Assembly (NCBI GenBank): GCA_015057525.1
Contig: SVEE01000010.1
Coordinates: 18,814-82,813, forward strand
Source of the DNA: Lachnospiraceae bacterium
GTDB lineage: Bacteria > Bacillota > Clostridia > Lachnospirales > Lachnospiraceae
Length of the DNA: 64,000 nt
Direction of reading: 5' to 3'
The translations under genes and the position numbers were made by a program. The notes below the pieces were generated by a model that searched no databases, was not told the DNA's origin, and was given only the letters and a program-made list of their open reading frames with translations. This document shows positions 27,763 to 37,068 of the stretch, piece by piece. The first letter of the stretch is position 1, and each line of letters opens with the position of its first letter.

Positions 27763-27993
27763 AAAAAAACCCTCCTTTTATAATGTGTGTGTTGTGTTCT
27801 TATCCGATTCCAAGCTTCTTCCACTCCATACATACATCATGACATATATCCGAAGATAAATACCAATCAACATGAACTTTGTATCCAAAATATGTACTAC
27901 GAATAGAACTACTTCTATGAACCTATTCATAATCAGTCTAGGACTGTTGGTTCCGTAATTAAAACATAAAGACACAACTATCTCGTCGTGACT
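27763..27993 (-). other. Long 5' leader of the sugar ABC operon
   Basis: About 230 nt separate the predicted start of transcription (near 27993) from the GTG start. I see short hairpins (for example CAGTC/GACTG around 27932-27944) but no riboswitch class I recognise and no credible short coding region. Confidence 0.5.
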
Positions 27994-27999
27994 AAGGTA

Positions 28000-28028
28000 A
28001 TTATAGGACATATTAAACAATTTTGCAA
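28000..28028 (-). promoter_or_regulatory. Sigma-A promoter of the sugar ABC operon
   Basis: On the minus strand TTGCAA (28023-28028), a 17-base spacer and a perfect TATAAT (28000-28005). Confidence 0.75.
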
Positions 28029-28091
28029 GTACTTTTTCATTTTTTATTTGTTTATTTGTACAACTTTACTAATTTTTGACATTTTGTAATA

Positions 28092-29153
28092 CTATTGTAA
28101 CATTTGTGACTCGATATATCCTATTATTTTATCTGCCAACTCTACTGGGGCATATGTGTATATCCTAGCAGGTCCAGACATTTCCTCTAAAGTTACATTT
28201 TCTTTGTCTGCAAAATAATCACGTATTGTCTGATTATATGCTTCCACCAAATCAATCTCCGAATTTTCTGCAACAGCCGCTTCATATCTTTCTTTTACAG
28301 CCGCATCATCGCTAAGGTATGGTTCCATTAAAGGATTGGCATATATAAGATACATATCCACATCCTCCGGCCAGCCCGCCTCCGCAACTAAAGCAGCATT
28401 GTCTACTGTAACTAAGTCTTCATTATACATATCCTGTGTATAACCCGACTTAGAGATAAGAGCCTTTCTCATGGTCATCTGAGTTTCGGAATATACACCA
28501 AAGCTATTCTCCGGATAAAGTCCAGAAATAAATCTCTGTCCTCCAATATTATAGAAGTAAACCATTAGATACTCAAAAAATCCACAATATTCATCAGCAG
28601 TAGTCGCCTTAAACATATCTGGATAGTTAATATTGATACCAACAATACTCTCTACTTCTTCCGGATACTTGTTAACCCAATGCACAGCCTCCACTCCTGC
28701 TGTACCAATAGGAACAAGCACATATGGTCCAGTCACATTTGAAAGTTCAAGAGCTTTACGAGTTTCTTCTAATATAGTATCTATATCTCTTGGACTTTCA
28801 CTAACTTCACTGAAACCTGTTCCGCTTCTATCTACATAGACAAGATTATAATCTGAAAGTTCCTTCATAAGTGGCTGCAAAGCAATAGAGTCATCAGTTA
28901 TATCTCCACTGTGCATAAATACAAGTGTCACATCAGAGTCTAAATTTCCTTGTTGCATAACATGCATATCATGTCCGTTAACTGACACCAACTGTCCAGG
29001 CATCTTAAGAACCGCTGCCTCATCCTTAAGTTTGTTCTTATGATTAAGGTATATGAATCCAAACAACAATACATTAATCACACCTGTGGCAAGCAAAAAT
29101 ATAATAAAAATCTTAAAGAAGTTATGCAAAAACTTTCTTGTTTTTTCTTTCAT
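28092..29153 (-). CDS. Membrane-anchored alpha/beta-hydrolase-fold protein lacking catalytic residues
   Basis: A 353-residue protein with one N-terminal membrane segment (about 11-36) and an extracytoplasmic alpha/beta-hydrolase fold (VSVNGHDMHVMQQG, LVFMHSGDIT, LVYVDRSGTGFSE, HWVNKYPEEVESIVGIN). The nucleophile elbow, normally G-x-S-x-G, reads PIGTAG at 148-153, placing Gly150 where Ser is expected. The C-terminal His region reads GPARIYTYAP, placing Arg330 where His is expected. It therefore looks like a non-catalytic member, perhaps a binding or sensory protein. Its stop lies 64 bases upstream of the sugar operon promoter. Confidence 0.78.
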   Translation of the reverse strand: MKEKTRKFLHNFFKIFIIFLLATGVINVLLFGFIYLNHKNKLKDEAAVLKMPGQLVSVNGHDMHVMQQGNLDSDVTLVFMHSGDITDDSIALQPLMKELSDYNLVYVDRSGTGFSEVSESPRDIDTILEETRKALELSNVTGPYVLVPIGTAGVEAVHWVNKYPEEVESIVGININYPDMFKATTADEYCGFFEYLMVYFYNIGGQRFISGLYPENSFGVYSETQMTMRKALISKSGYTQDMYNEDLVTVDNAALVAEAGWPEDVDMYLIYANPLMEPYLSDDAAVKERYEAAVAENSEIDLVEAYNQTIRDYFADKENVTLEEMSGPARIYTYAPVELADKIIGYIESQMLQ

Positions 29154-29365
29154 CGGTAATTCTCCATATCACAAACTATATATAATAAGAAGCCTTGTAA
29201 CCCTTTACAGCATAGTAACCACCCCAAAAGGCACCATATTATAATAATAAAGAAAGCTCATCTTGTAAATAGTTTTAGAAAAATTTCACATTTTTTCTCT
29301 TTTTATATGTCCCTCTCTGTGTTAGAATATGTTCATTGTTTAATTTACCATATAAAGGAGTACTT

Positions 29366-30268
29366 ATGAGCAAACAGGAAACAGACATCATAGAAGATAC
29401 TGCATCCAAATCAAAGCAAGCAGAATCCGATGATACAGAAATACAACAGTCACAAAATGAAGATAACAAAAAAGATGATAGCAAGGAATTTACAGGGGAG
29501 GATAATCTAGAGCTTCACAAGATGAACTTCTCAGATAGGATGAAAGCCAAAAAGGAACGTTTTAGAAAGAATACCGAAGGCATGTCCACCAAAGAAAAAA
29601 TAAGCTATTGCGTTTACTACTACAAATGGCCCGTAATTATATCTGCACTACTCATTTTCCTACTTGTATATGTTTCTATATCTGTATACAAAAATACTCG
29701 TCCTGTAGCACTTGGTTATGCTGTTATCAACAGTCCTAAACCAGGCTATATAAATAAGGATGTCTTCGACGAATATATGGAGTGTTATAATTTCACCAAT
29801 GGCTATCAAATCACATCAGCCACCGACATCCAAATGAGTATGAAGCAATACAACGAGCTTTACGAGCAGGGTAATATTGATAACAATACAGATTACTCCC
29901 AATTCCCTCTTTTATGTTGGAATGGCTATTATGATATAATTATTACCGACAAGGCCGGTCTTGAGTATTGCAGTTCAGAGTCAGTTATTGAGCCACTTGA
30001 TATGGCCTTATCAGATGATATATACAGTATTGTTTACACAGACTTTGCCAAGGATATAACAACTGCACCAAACTATAACAACGATTATGTTGATTACGCC
30101 ATAAATGTATCCAACAACGAATTTATTAAGAATTTGAACGTAGGATATGACGAAGTTTATATTTGCTTCCCATCCAGTGTTTCTGCAGAAAGTGATATCA
30201 GAGAAAGAAATATAGGAAACAGAAGAAGAATCCTTAAGCTTATATTTAATCTGGATATAGAAATCTAA
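29366..30268 (+). CDS. Hypothetical single-pass membrane protein
   Basis: No family recognised. The ATG at 29366 has AAAGGAG five bases upstream (300 aa). Residues 1-95 are highly charged and probably disordered (many Asp, Glu, Lys, Ser). One membrane segment follows (about 103-125, PVIISALLIFLLVYVSISVY). The remaining 175 residues should lie outside. The outer region (RPVALGYAVINSPKPGYINK, FPLLCWNGYYDIIITDKAG, VIEPLDMAL) vaguely resembles a diverged solute-binding fold. The protein ends in a basic tail. Monocistronic, with a strong terminator convergent with trpS. Confidence 0.72.
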   Translation: MSKQETDIIEDTASKSKQAESDDTEIQQSQNEDNKKDDSKEFTGEDNLELHKMNFSDRMKAKKERFRKNTEGMSTKEKISYCVYYYKWPVIISALLIFLLVYVSISVYKNTRPVALGYAVINSPKPGYINKDVFDEYMECYNFTNGYQITSATDIQMSMKQYNELYEQGNIDNNTDYSQFPLLCWNGYYDIIITDKAGLEYCSSESVIEPLDMALSDDIYSIVYTDFAKDITTAPNYNNDYVDYAINVSNNEFIKNLNVGYDEVYICFPSSVSAESDIRERNIGNRRRILKLIFNLDIEI

Positions 30269-30290
30269 ATTTAATCAGAAATATACACGT

Positions 30291-30332
30291 TAAACAAAAA
30301 ACACTAAGCACATGCTTAGTGTTTTTTGTTTA
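30291..30332. terminator. Bidirectional terminator between two convergent genes
   Basis: A 20-bp perfect stem (30291-30310 with 30313-30332) has runs of A and T at its base, so it can end transcripts from both the plus-strand membrane-protein gene and trpS. Confidence 0.9.
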
Positions 30333-30336
30333 GAAA

Positions 30337-31350
30337 TTAAATTCTTGGTAATTCTGTAAAACCAACCTTCTTCTTAACCTTGCGAAGTGTTTTATTAGCA
30401 TAGTAAGAAGCCTGGTCAGCATTATTCTTAATTATCTTATCGATATACGCCTTGTCTGATGAAAGCTCCTTGAATCTAGCCTGCAACGGAGCAAGTTCTG
30501 TAGCAACAGCCTCTCCAACTATTTCCTTAAGTTTACCGTATCCAAGTCCTTCAAACTCTTTAACAGCTTCCTCAGGTGTTTTAGCAGTCACAGCTGAATA
30601 TATATCAATAAGGTTCTTAATTCCTGGTTTATCATCGCTATAAGCTATACAGTTATCCGAATCTGTAACTGCACGCTTGAACTTTCTCATAACTGTATCC
30701 TTGTCATCAAGAAGGAATATGCTTGCATTAGGATTCTCATCTGACTTTGACATCTTCTTAGTAGGTTCCTGAAGACTCATTATCTTAGCACCTGCTTTGC
30801 CCACATATGCCTCTGGAATAGTAAATACATCTCCATATATATTGTTAAATCTTGCAGCAATATCTCTTGTTATTTCAAGATGCTGCATCTGATCCTTTCC
30901 AACAGGAACAAAATCTGCCTGATAAAGAAGAATATCAGCAGCCATGAGAACAGGATATGTGAAAAGTCCTGTGTTAATATTGTCCGCATGTTTCGCAGAC
31001 TTATCCTTGAACTGTGTCATTCTGTTCATCTCACCCATGTAAGTGTAGCAATTAAGTATCCACGAAAGTTCAGGATGTGCTGACACATGAGACTGGAAGA
31101 ATATGCAATTCTTCTCAGGGTCAAGTCCTGCTGCTATATATAACATAAGGAGATTTCTGGCACTTTTTCTAAGTTCTGCCGGATCCTGTCTTACAGTAAT
31201 GGAATGCAAATCCATAATTCCATAAAAACACTTTAACTCCTCATCATCATTTAAATCAACCCAGTTTTTTAATGCGCCAAGATAGTTTCCAAGAGTTATC
31301 ATTCCTGTAGACTGCATACCTGACATCATTACTTTTTTTCCATCTAACAT
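30337..31350 (-). CDS. trpS: Tryptophan--tRNA ligase
   Basis: Class I aminoacyl-tRNA synthetase that charges tRNA-Trp. The 337 residues start KKVMMSGMQSTGMITLGNYL, with the HIGH-like motif (TLGN) and the KMSKS motif intact at KKMSKSDENPNAS. A GGAGGAAC ribosome site precedes the ATG. It is 60 bases after the ABC-F gene; a small hairpin (31369-31386) lies in this gap but has no U-run. I see no T-box leader. Confidence 0.97.
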   Translation of the reverse strand: MLDGKKVMMSGMQSTGMITLGNYLGALKNWVDLNDDEELKCFYGIMDLHSITVRQDPAELRKSARNLLMLYIAAGLDPEKNCIFFQSHVSAHPELSWILNCYTYMGEMNRMTQFKDKSAKHADNINTGLFTYPVLMAADILLYQADFVPVGKDQMQHLEITRDIAARFNNIYGDVFTIPEAYVGKAGAKIMSLQEPTKKMSKSDENPNASIFLLDDKDTVMRKFKRAVTDSDNCIAYSDDKPGIKNLIDIYSAVTAKTPEEAVKEFEGLGYGKLKEIVGEAVATELAPLQARFKELSSDKAYIDKIIKNNADQASYYANKTLRKVKKKVGFTELPRI

Positions 31351-31410
31351 TTTGTTCCTCCTAACCGAAGGTTCTACTCAGAACCTATTCAGGTGTATTA
31401 CCATTAAAGA

Positions 31411-33042
31411 TTAGTTTTCATCTTCTCTATTCATATTCATAACCTGACGTTTTCTAGCCATCTCATCACTTGCAAGATATTCGTCATAGGTTGTCTGCTT
31501 GTCTATAAGACCTGTATTTGTAAGTTCCATAATACGGTTTGCAGTTGTCTGTACAAACTGGTGGTCCTGACATGCAAAAAGTACAACACCAGGGAATTTA
31601 ATAAGTCCATTATTTAAAGCAGTAATTGACTCCATATCAAGATGGTTAGTAGGCTCATCTAAGATAAGTACATTTGATTGCATAATCATAAGCTTCGAAA
31701 GGAGACATCTAACCTTCTCTCCACCGGATAATACCTTAACCTTCTTGACTCCATCCTCACCTGGGAAAAGCATACGGCCAAGATAACCTCTTACATATGT
31801 TGCATCCTTCTCCTCTGAGTACTGTGCAAGCCAATCAGCGATTACAAGATCATTGTCAAATTCCTTGGTATTATCCTTAGGGAAATAGCCCTGCGAAGTT
31901 GTAACACCCCACTTATATGTTCCCTCATCTGGTTCCTCTTCACCTGCAAGAATCTTAAACAATGTAGTTGTTGCAATTGTATTTGGACCAACAAAAGCAA
32001 CCTTGTCATCATGTCCGATTGTAAATGAAATATTATCTAATACCTTAACACCATCAACTGTTTTAGAAATATTGGAAACTGTAAGTACCTCATTACCAAT
32101 CTCTCTCTTAGGTCTGAAATCAATATATGGATATTTTCTGCTTGATGGTTTAATTTCATCAAGCTCAATTTTCTCAAGTGCTCTCTTACGAGATGTTGCC
32201 TGCTTAGACTTAGAAGCGTTAGCCGAGAATCTCTGAATGAATTCCTGTAATTCCTTAATTTTCTCTTCTTTCTTCTTATTGGCTTCCTTCATCTGCTTAA
32301 TCATAAGCTGGCTTGACTCATACCAGAAATCATAGTTACCTGCATAAAGCTGAATCTTAGCATAATCAATATCTGCTATATGAGTACATACCTTATTTAA
32401 GAAGTATCTATCATGAGATACAACGATAACTGTATTATTGAAGTTAATAAGGAACTCTTCTAACCATGCAATAGCATCCAAATCAAGGTGGTTAGTAGGC
32501 TCATCGAGGAGAAGTACATCAGGATTGCCAAAAAGTGCCTGTGCAAGAAGCACCTTAACCTTCTGATTACCATCGAGCTCACTCATCATCTTATAATGAA
32601 TATCTGTCTCTACACCAAGACCATTTAAAAGTGTAGCTGCGTCCGACTCAGCATTCCAGCCGTCCATCTCAGCAAACTCTGCCTCAAGCTCTGATGCTCT
32701 GATACCATCCTCATCTGTGAAGTCTTCCTTCATATAGATAGCATCCTTCTCTTTCATTACCTCGTAAAGTCTCTTATTACCCATGATTACAGTATCCATT
32801 ACAACACAGTCATCATACTTGTAGTGGTCCTGCTGCAATACAGAAAGTCTCTCTCCTGCATTCATAATTATTTCGCCATTTGTTGGCTCAAGCTCACCTG
32901 AGAGTATCTTTAAAAATGTAGACTTACCAGCACCGTTAGCTCCTATAAGTCCATAGCAATTACCCTCAGTGAATTTTATATTAACATCTTCGAATAAAGC
33001 TTTTTTACCTAATCTTAATGTTACATTACTTGCACTTATCAT
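31411..33042 (-). CDS. ABC-F family ATPase with degenerate second nucleotide site
   Basis: A 543-residue ribosome-associated ABC-F protein with two ABC domains joined by a basic linker (KQMKEANKKKEEKIKELQEF). Domain 1 has a normal Walker A GANGAGKS (34-41), Walker B LLLDEPTNHLDL and switch His SHDRYF, but its signature reads LDGNQ instead of LSGGQ. In domain 2 the Walker A reads GPNTIATTT at 352-360, so the catalytic Lys is Thr358; its signature LSGGEK is normal and the switch reads CQDHQF. This asymmetric pattern occurs in a YkpA/YbiT-like Firmicutes subgroup. There is no membrane part, so it is not a transporter. Confidence 0.88.
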   Translation of the reverse strand: MISASNVTLRLGKKALFEDVNIKFTEGNCYGLIGANGAGKSTFLKILSGELEPTNGEIIMNAGERLSVLQQDHYKYDDCVVMDTVIMGNKRLYEVMKEKDAIYMKEDFTDEDGIRASELEAEFAEMDGWNAESDAATLLNGLGVETDIHYKMMSELDGNQKVKVLLAQALFGNPDVLLLDEPTNHLDLDAIAWLEEFLINFNNTVIVVSHDRYFLNKVCTHIADIDYAKIQLYAGNYDFWYESSQLMIKQMKEANKKKEEKIKELQEFIQRFSANASKSKQATSRKRALEKIELDEIKPSSRKYPYIDFRPKREIGNEVLTVSNISKTVDGVKVLDNISFTIGHDDKVAFVGPNTIATTTLFKILAGEEEPDEGTYKWGVTTSQGYFPKDNTKEFDNDLVIADWLAQYSEEKDATYVRGYLGRMLFPGEDGVKKVKVLSGGEKVRCLLSKLMIMQSNVLILDEPTNHLDMESITALNNGLIKFPGVVLFACQDHQFVQTTANRIMELTNTGLIDKQTTYDEYLASDEMARKRQVMNMNREDEN

Positions 33043-33155
33043 ATCTATAATCCTTTCTAATGAGTTGGTGAAAACAAAGCATTTTCACACATAATAAACC
33101 ATTCTTGAGTATATCAACAGTGACTTTTCGTGTCAAGTTAAAAAGCGAATCAAAA

Positions 33156-33190
33156 AAGACCAAATCCGGCATACTACCGAATTTGGTCTT
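33156..33190 (-). terminator. Intrinsic terminator
   Basis: A 14-base stem with one mismatch (33156-33169 with 33177-33190) is followed on the minus strand by TTTTTGATT. It lies 16 bases past the small cysteine-rich gene. Confidence 0.85.
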
Positions 33191-33206
33191 AATGTCTAAA
33201 ATTATA

Positions 33207-33395
33207 TTATAAATTTTTAGCTATATCATCATATAAGTCAAGCTTACAATGCTCATCTGAAGCAAAGTGCTTACAGTTAAGACAGCTCTTTGCAGAGTCA
33301 GATGTCATATTGCTAAGAGAGTCTTTGCCACTTTTCTTGTCATAAGCACTACATCTTTCAGCAACCTTATTATAAACCTTTTCTGAGCTACGCAT
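33207..33395 (-). CDS. Small cysteine-rich protein, 62 aa
   Basis: The ATG at 33395 has AAGGAGGAGTGTAAT upstream. The 62 residues begin MRSSEKVYNKVAERCSAYDK and end with CLNCKHFASDEHCKLDLYDD. The C-x-x-C then C pattern with a nearby His suggests zinc binding. No membrane segment. Similar tiny proteins are common in Lachnospiraceae but have no assigned role. It has its own terminator and a 97-base gap to the next upstream gene. Confidence 0.75.
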   Translation of the reverse strand: MRSSEKVYNKVAERCSAYDKKSGKDSLSNMTSDSAKSCLNCKHFASDEHCKLDLYDDIAKNL

Positions 33396-33492
33396 ATTAC
33401 ACTCCTCCTTGTTTAGAATTAATTCTACACAAAAAGTATTCCTCAAATGAGAAAAATTATTCATATGCATAAACACTTTTTATATACATATA

Positions 33493-34071
33493 CTATGCAG
33501 CCAATGCCATCTCCTTTTTACCTGCAATATATAGTAATGATGCCATAACTGACATACAGGTTCTTACAGAGTATCCACAGTCGTAATCAACACGACCATC
33601 TAACTGCATGTATTTGTTGTGTATATTTTTAATGTACTCGAGAATTTGCTTTGTACTGGCAAATACCGGCACATCCTGCTTTGGAGCAGTCTGTTTCAAG
33701 TCTGCCACATATTTGTACATTCTGTGCTTAAGCTCTTCCTCATATATACAATGGTCCTTAAAGCCACCTGGATAATTGCTATTATGCGGATATGTAAAAT
33801 AGTCCGCAATGTAATGAAGCACTATTCCCATACGCCATGTTGAACTTATTCCCATATCTTTATTTGCATTATATTTGGAAATAAACTTGTCCATTTTCTT
33901 GGCCATTATATCAAATGTATCATCTATACAATGACGCTTTGTAAGAAATGACGGTGTACAATCCGGCCATATACTTCCCACAAAAAAGGATAGACGGTGA
34001 TTAACTCTTTCACCTATATCCAACCCGTGAATAACTCCCTTAGCTAGTGATATGTGAGATTTTTTTCTCAT
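33493..34071 (-). CDS. Zinc-dependent phospholipase C-like protein
   Basis: The start at 34071 (192 aa) has GAGG upstream; an earlier in-frame ATG at 34095 lacks a ribosome site. The protein matches the zinc-dependent phospholipase C/S1-P1 fold (PF00882): metal-ligand-like His residues appear in KSHISLAKGVIHGL, RRHC-like TKRHCIDDTF, MGIVLHYIADYFTYPHN and FKDHCIYEEELKHRM. There is no signal peptide, unlike secreted Clostridium perfringens alpha-toxin. It is therefore a cytoplasmic relative of unknown substrate and not a toxin call. Confidence 0.8.
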   Translation of the reverse strand: MRKKSHISLAKGVIHGLDIGERVNHRLSFFVGSIWPDCTPSFLTKRHCIDDTFDIMAKKMDKFISKYNANKDMGISSTWRMGIVLHYIADYFTYPHNSNYPGGFKDHCIYEEELKHRMYKYVADLKQTAPKQDVPVFASTKQILEYIKNIHNKYMQLDGRVDYDCGYSVRTCMSVMASLLYIAGKKEMALAA

Positions 34072-34215
34072 TTTTACCTCGATTCTTAAAAACATGTGGT
34101 GGTTTGTTTCATATATCTAGGACACTATTATTGCCCTACCTTTTATTATATCTTTTTAGAAACAAACTATCAACGATAATTTTGGTAAAATCCATATCAA
34201 TTTTTGGTATTTTAA

Positions 34216-34953
34216 TTACATCAATAGCTTTATTATGTCATTTTTATACCTTAAAAATTTATCTGTGAGATTAAAATCCACCTGTCTTGGTTTTTCCTCA
34301 TCAATAATTATTTCTTTAATTATTTGCCCCGAAACACCAGACAATACATATATCCTATCAGATAAGAGAATTGCCTCATCAATATCATGGGTTACAAATA
34401 TAGTGGACAGATTTATATTTTTCATTATATCCAAATACCATGCATGTATTTCTCTTTTTGTTATCATGTCAAGAGCAGAGAATGGCTCATCCAAAATCGC
34501 AACATGACTTGAAAAAAGATAAGTTCGAAGCAACGCAGCCCTTTGCCTCATTCCTCCGGAAAGCATGGCAGGATACTTGTTTTCATATCCGGCAATTCCA
34601 AACTGTTCAAACAATGCAACAGCTTCCTGTCTCGCTTCTTTTTTACCTATACCACGTACAATTAGAGGTAAAGCTACATTGTCAAGAACTGTCCTGTAAG
34701 GCAACAGCATATCCTTTTGAAGCATATAACTCACCTTGCCAGATATACCTGTTATATCCTCACCTTCAAGAATAACATTTCCTTCATCAGGCTTCATTAT
34801 ACCCGCGATAATATTAAAAAGCGTAGTCTTTCCGGAACCACTAGAACCGATGAGAGAAACTATTTCTCCTCTATTTAATTTTATGGATACATTATCTAAA
34901 ATCTTTTTTTCATCAAAGCTTTTAGATACATTCTTTACCTCTAAAACACCCAT
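34216..34953 (-). CDS. ABC transporter ATPase for a thiamine precursor (ThiZ-like)
   Basis: A 245-residue ATPase of the nitrate/taurine/pyrimidine group. Walker A GSSGSGKTTLFNI, signature LSGGMRQRAALLRTYL, Walker B VAILDEPFSALD and switch VTHDIDEAI are all intact. It is the last gene of the TPP-riboswitch operon, eight bases after the binding protein. This indicates import of the pyrimidine (HMP or formylaminopyrimidine) moiety of thiamine. Confidence 0.92.
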   Translation of the reverse strand: MGVLEVKNVSKSFDEKKILDNVSIKLNRGEIVSLIGSSGSGKTTLFNIIAGIMKPDEGNVILEGEDITGISGKVSYMLQKDMLLPYRTVLDNVALPLIVRGIGKKEARQEAVALFEQFGIAGYENKYPAMLSGGMRQRAALLRTYLFSSHVAILDEPFSALDMITKREIHAWYLDIMKNINLSTIFVTHDIDEAILLSDRIYVLSGVSGQIIKEIIIDEEKPRQVDFNLTDKFLRYKNDIIKLLM

Positions 34954-34961
34954 TTTCTCAC

Positions 34962-35969
34962 CTATTTAGGAAGATATTCGTTAGAAAAACCTATATTATC
35001 AGGTATGCTTGATTCTAAAATTTCTTCCTGATTTAACCAATTATAAAACCCATTCCATCTGGCAGGGTCAATGTACCCCCACTGAGAAACCTCTGCCTTA
35101 TATTCATTTGCCAAATATTTCTGACTGGCTAAAACTAAGTCATGATCAAGCTCCGGCACATGTTTACATAAAATATCAGCAGCGCCTTCAGGGTCAGCTA
35201 TAGCATCCTCATAACCTTTACCTAAGGCCTCGAGAAATGCCTTTGCAGTTTCAGGGTCGTCTTCAAGGAAGCTATTGTTTGATATAACTACTGGTGTATA
35301 GTAATCAAACACTGGGTCAATATTTTTAAAGGCAAAATAGTCTGTCTCAAGACCCTCAAGCTCAGTTTTTACACCAGCCCATGCATAGAATATCCAAATG
35401 GAATCAACAGAGTTTGTTTTTAAAGCTGTAACTTCATCAGTTACGGTACTTGGAATAAGCTCTACCTTACTAAAATCTCCTCCGTCAGCAGTGACCACCT
35501 GTTCCATCATAGCAAGCTCAATAGGGCCATTCCAAGTTGCGTAGGATTTGCCTTCCATACCCTTAGGTGTATCCATACCTTCACCCTTGCGAGATATAAT
35601 ACCGGAAGTATTATGCTGAATAAGAGCAGCCACAGCTGTTATTGGAAGAGGATTATCTCCTGATATAGCCGCAGCCATAGTATCCTGAAATGATACTCCA
35701 AACTGGGCTTCTCCTGATGCCACCAAAACTTCTGCTCCATCCTCAGGTGGCTGTACTATCTCCACATCAAGTCCAGCTTCCTCAAAATATCCTTTCTCAA
35801 GTGCAACATAAAGTCCTGTATGATTTGTGTTAGGTGTCCAATCTAAAACAAATGTTATTTTTGTCAATTCGCCATCAGCTATTTTATTATCATCCTTACC
35901 ACATGCAACGAGAGACATCAGCATTATGGCTGACATAACTACAGCAATTATTTTTTTATATATTTTCAT
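34962..35969 (-). CDS. NMT1/THI5-like thiamine-precursor binding lipoprotein (ThiY-like)
   Basis: A 335-residue solute-binding protein. The leader ends in a lipobox MSLVACG. The mature protein has the NMT1/THI5 signatures ITFVLDWTPNTNHTGLYVAL and KGYFEEAGLDVEIVQPPEDG, then GEAQFGVSFQDTMAAA. This family binds HMP or formylaminopyrimidine. AAAGGAG precedes the start. Its place in the TPP-riboswitch operon supports the substrate assignment. Confidence 0.93.
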   Translation of the reverse strand: MKIYKKIIAVVMSAIMLMSLVACGKDDNKIADGELTKITFVLDWTPNTNHTGLYVALEKGYFEEAGLDVEIVQPPEDGAEVLVASGEAQFGVSFQDTMAAAISGDNPLPITAVAALIQHNTSGIISRKGEGMDTPKGMEGKSYATWNGPIELAMMEQVVTADGGDFSKVELIPSTVTDEVTALKTNSVDSIWIFYAWAGVKTELEGLETDYFAFKNIDPVFDYYTPVVISNNSFLEDDPETAKAFLEALGKGYEDAIADPEGAADILCKHVPELDHDLVLASQKYLANEYKAEVSQWGYIDPARWNGFYNWLNQEEILESSIPDNIGFSNEYLPK

Positions 35970-35985
35970 TAATTTTCTCCTTTGA

Positions 35986-36762
35986 CTATCTTTTGTTTTC
36001 CTTAGTATTTTCCCACTTCATACACTTTTTTTGAAGCAATTCTACTCCCTTCATAAGCAACAAGCTTATAATAGAAATGAGAAAAATAACTGCAAACATT
36101 TTATCAAAGGCGAAAGCCTTTTTAACTCTGGTCATATATACACCAAGCCCTTTAAATCCACCAAGCCACTCAGATATTACAGCCCCAACAACAGCATAGG
36201 AGGCTGATATTTTTAAGCCTGCAAAAAATTGAGATAGGGATGCAGGAAATTTTATATATGTAAAAATCTGTATTTTAGTGGCTCCCATAGATTTAAGCAA
36301 ATTTATTTCATCCTTATCAACGGACTTGAATCCATTGAGCAGTCCTATGGCTATTGGAAAAAATGTTGTAATGACAATAAGTATTATCTTTGGAGTCATT
36401 TCATAACCAAACCATAATACAAGAAGAGGAGCAATAGCAACTGTAGGAATAGTCTGTGATAATATAATCAGAGGATAAAATGCTCTGTAAAGTCCTTGAA
36501 AGTTATCCATCAAAACTGCCACTATAAATCCTAAAGCTATTCCCATGGCAAGCCCCACAAAGGCCTCTGTCAGTGTAACCAGAGAATGCTCCATCAATAT
36601 GGGCAATTCATCAACAAATGCCTTTGCTACCTGCACTGGTGACGGAAGCATGAAGCTTTCCACTACTCCCACTACAGATATAATCTGCCATATTACCAAC
36701 AGTAATATCACGGCAGAGCAAGACCATATTTTATTTGTGATGTTTTGAGACTTTTCTTTCAA
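35986..36762 (-). CDS. ABC permease for a thiamine precursor (ThiX-like)
   Basis: A 258-residue permease with about six membrane segments, starting after a short polar N-terminus (IWSCSAVILLLVIWQIISVV). The docking loop is LLKSMGATKIQIFTYIKFPA, and the segment ISASYAVVGAVISEWLGG is typical of the SsuC/ThiX group. The start is TTG with a GGAGAGG ribosome site; the gene overlaps the upstream thiamine-binding-protein gene by 32 bases, so expression is coupled. Confidence 0.9.
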   Translation of the reverse strand: MKEKSQNITNKIWSCSAVILLLVIWQIISVVGVVESFMLPSPVQVAKAFVDELPILMEHSLVTLTEAFVGLAMGIALGFIVAVLMDNFQGLYRAFYPLIILSQTIPTVAIAPLLVLWFGYEMTPKIILIVITTFFPIAIGLLNGFKSVDKDEINLLKSMGATKIQIFTYIKFPASLSQFFAGLKISASYAVVGAVISEWLGGFKGLGVYMTRVKKAFAFDKMFAVIFLISIISLLLMKGVELLQKKCMKWENTKENKR

Positions 36763-37027
36763 TGGTTAAAACCTCTCCTTCAGGTCTATAGTTTATTTTC
36801 ACATATGCAGATACTTCTTTTGCACCTGCTCTTACAGCCACATGCTGGCATTCTTTTATGACCTCCATAAGCTGGTCATATTCTCCTTCAATTGATGTTT
36901 CACAAGGCCCAACATAATAGCTAAGGCCGGTGCTTGCGATGTAGGCTATAACCTGGTCGACTATTTCGATTAGGGCCTCATCACTATCACTCTTTGGTAA
37001 TACTTGGATTGCAACATTTGCGTTCAT
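36731..37027 (-). CDS. Thiamine-binding protein, MTH1187/YkoF-like (DUF77)
   Basis: A 98-residue single-domain protein: NANVAIQVLPKSDSDEALIE, then YYVGPCETSIEGEYDQLMEV and VSAYVKINYRPEGE, the pattern of the MTH1187/YkoF ferredoxin-like family (PF01910). Members bind thiamine or its pyrimidine part in the cytoplasm. It is the first gene after the riboswitch leader. The 420-nt leader between the aptamer and this start contains a terminator and a 259-bp structured repeat. Confidence 0.9.
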   Translation of the reverse strand: MNANVAIQVLPKSDSDEALIEIVDQVIAYIASTGLSYYVGPCETSIEGEYDQLMEVIKECQHVAVRAGAKEVSAYVKINYRPEGEVLTIERKVSKHHK

Positions 37028-37068
37028 AATTTTTTTGTATGGATTTCCATACTCTCCTTTCTTTTGTT

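Noticed and set aside
31351..31410. T-box or other leader for trpS
   Set aside because: Only 60 bases separate it from the ABC-F gene; the small hairpin there has no U-run and no T-box sequence is seen.
33493..34071. Alpha-toxin-like secreted phospholipase
   Set aside because: The protein lacks a signal peptide and the membrane-binding C2-like domain; it is a short intracellular relative.
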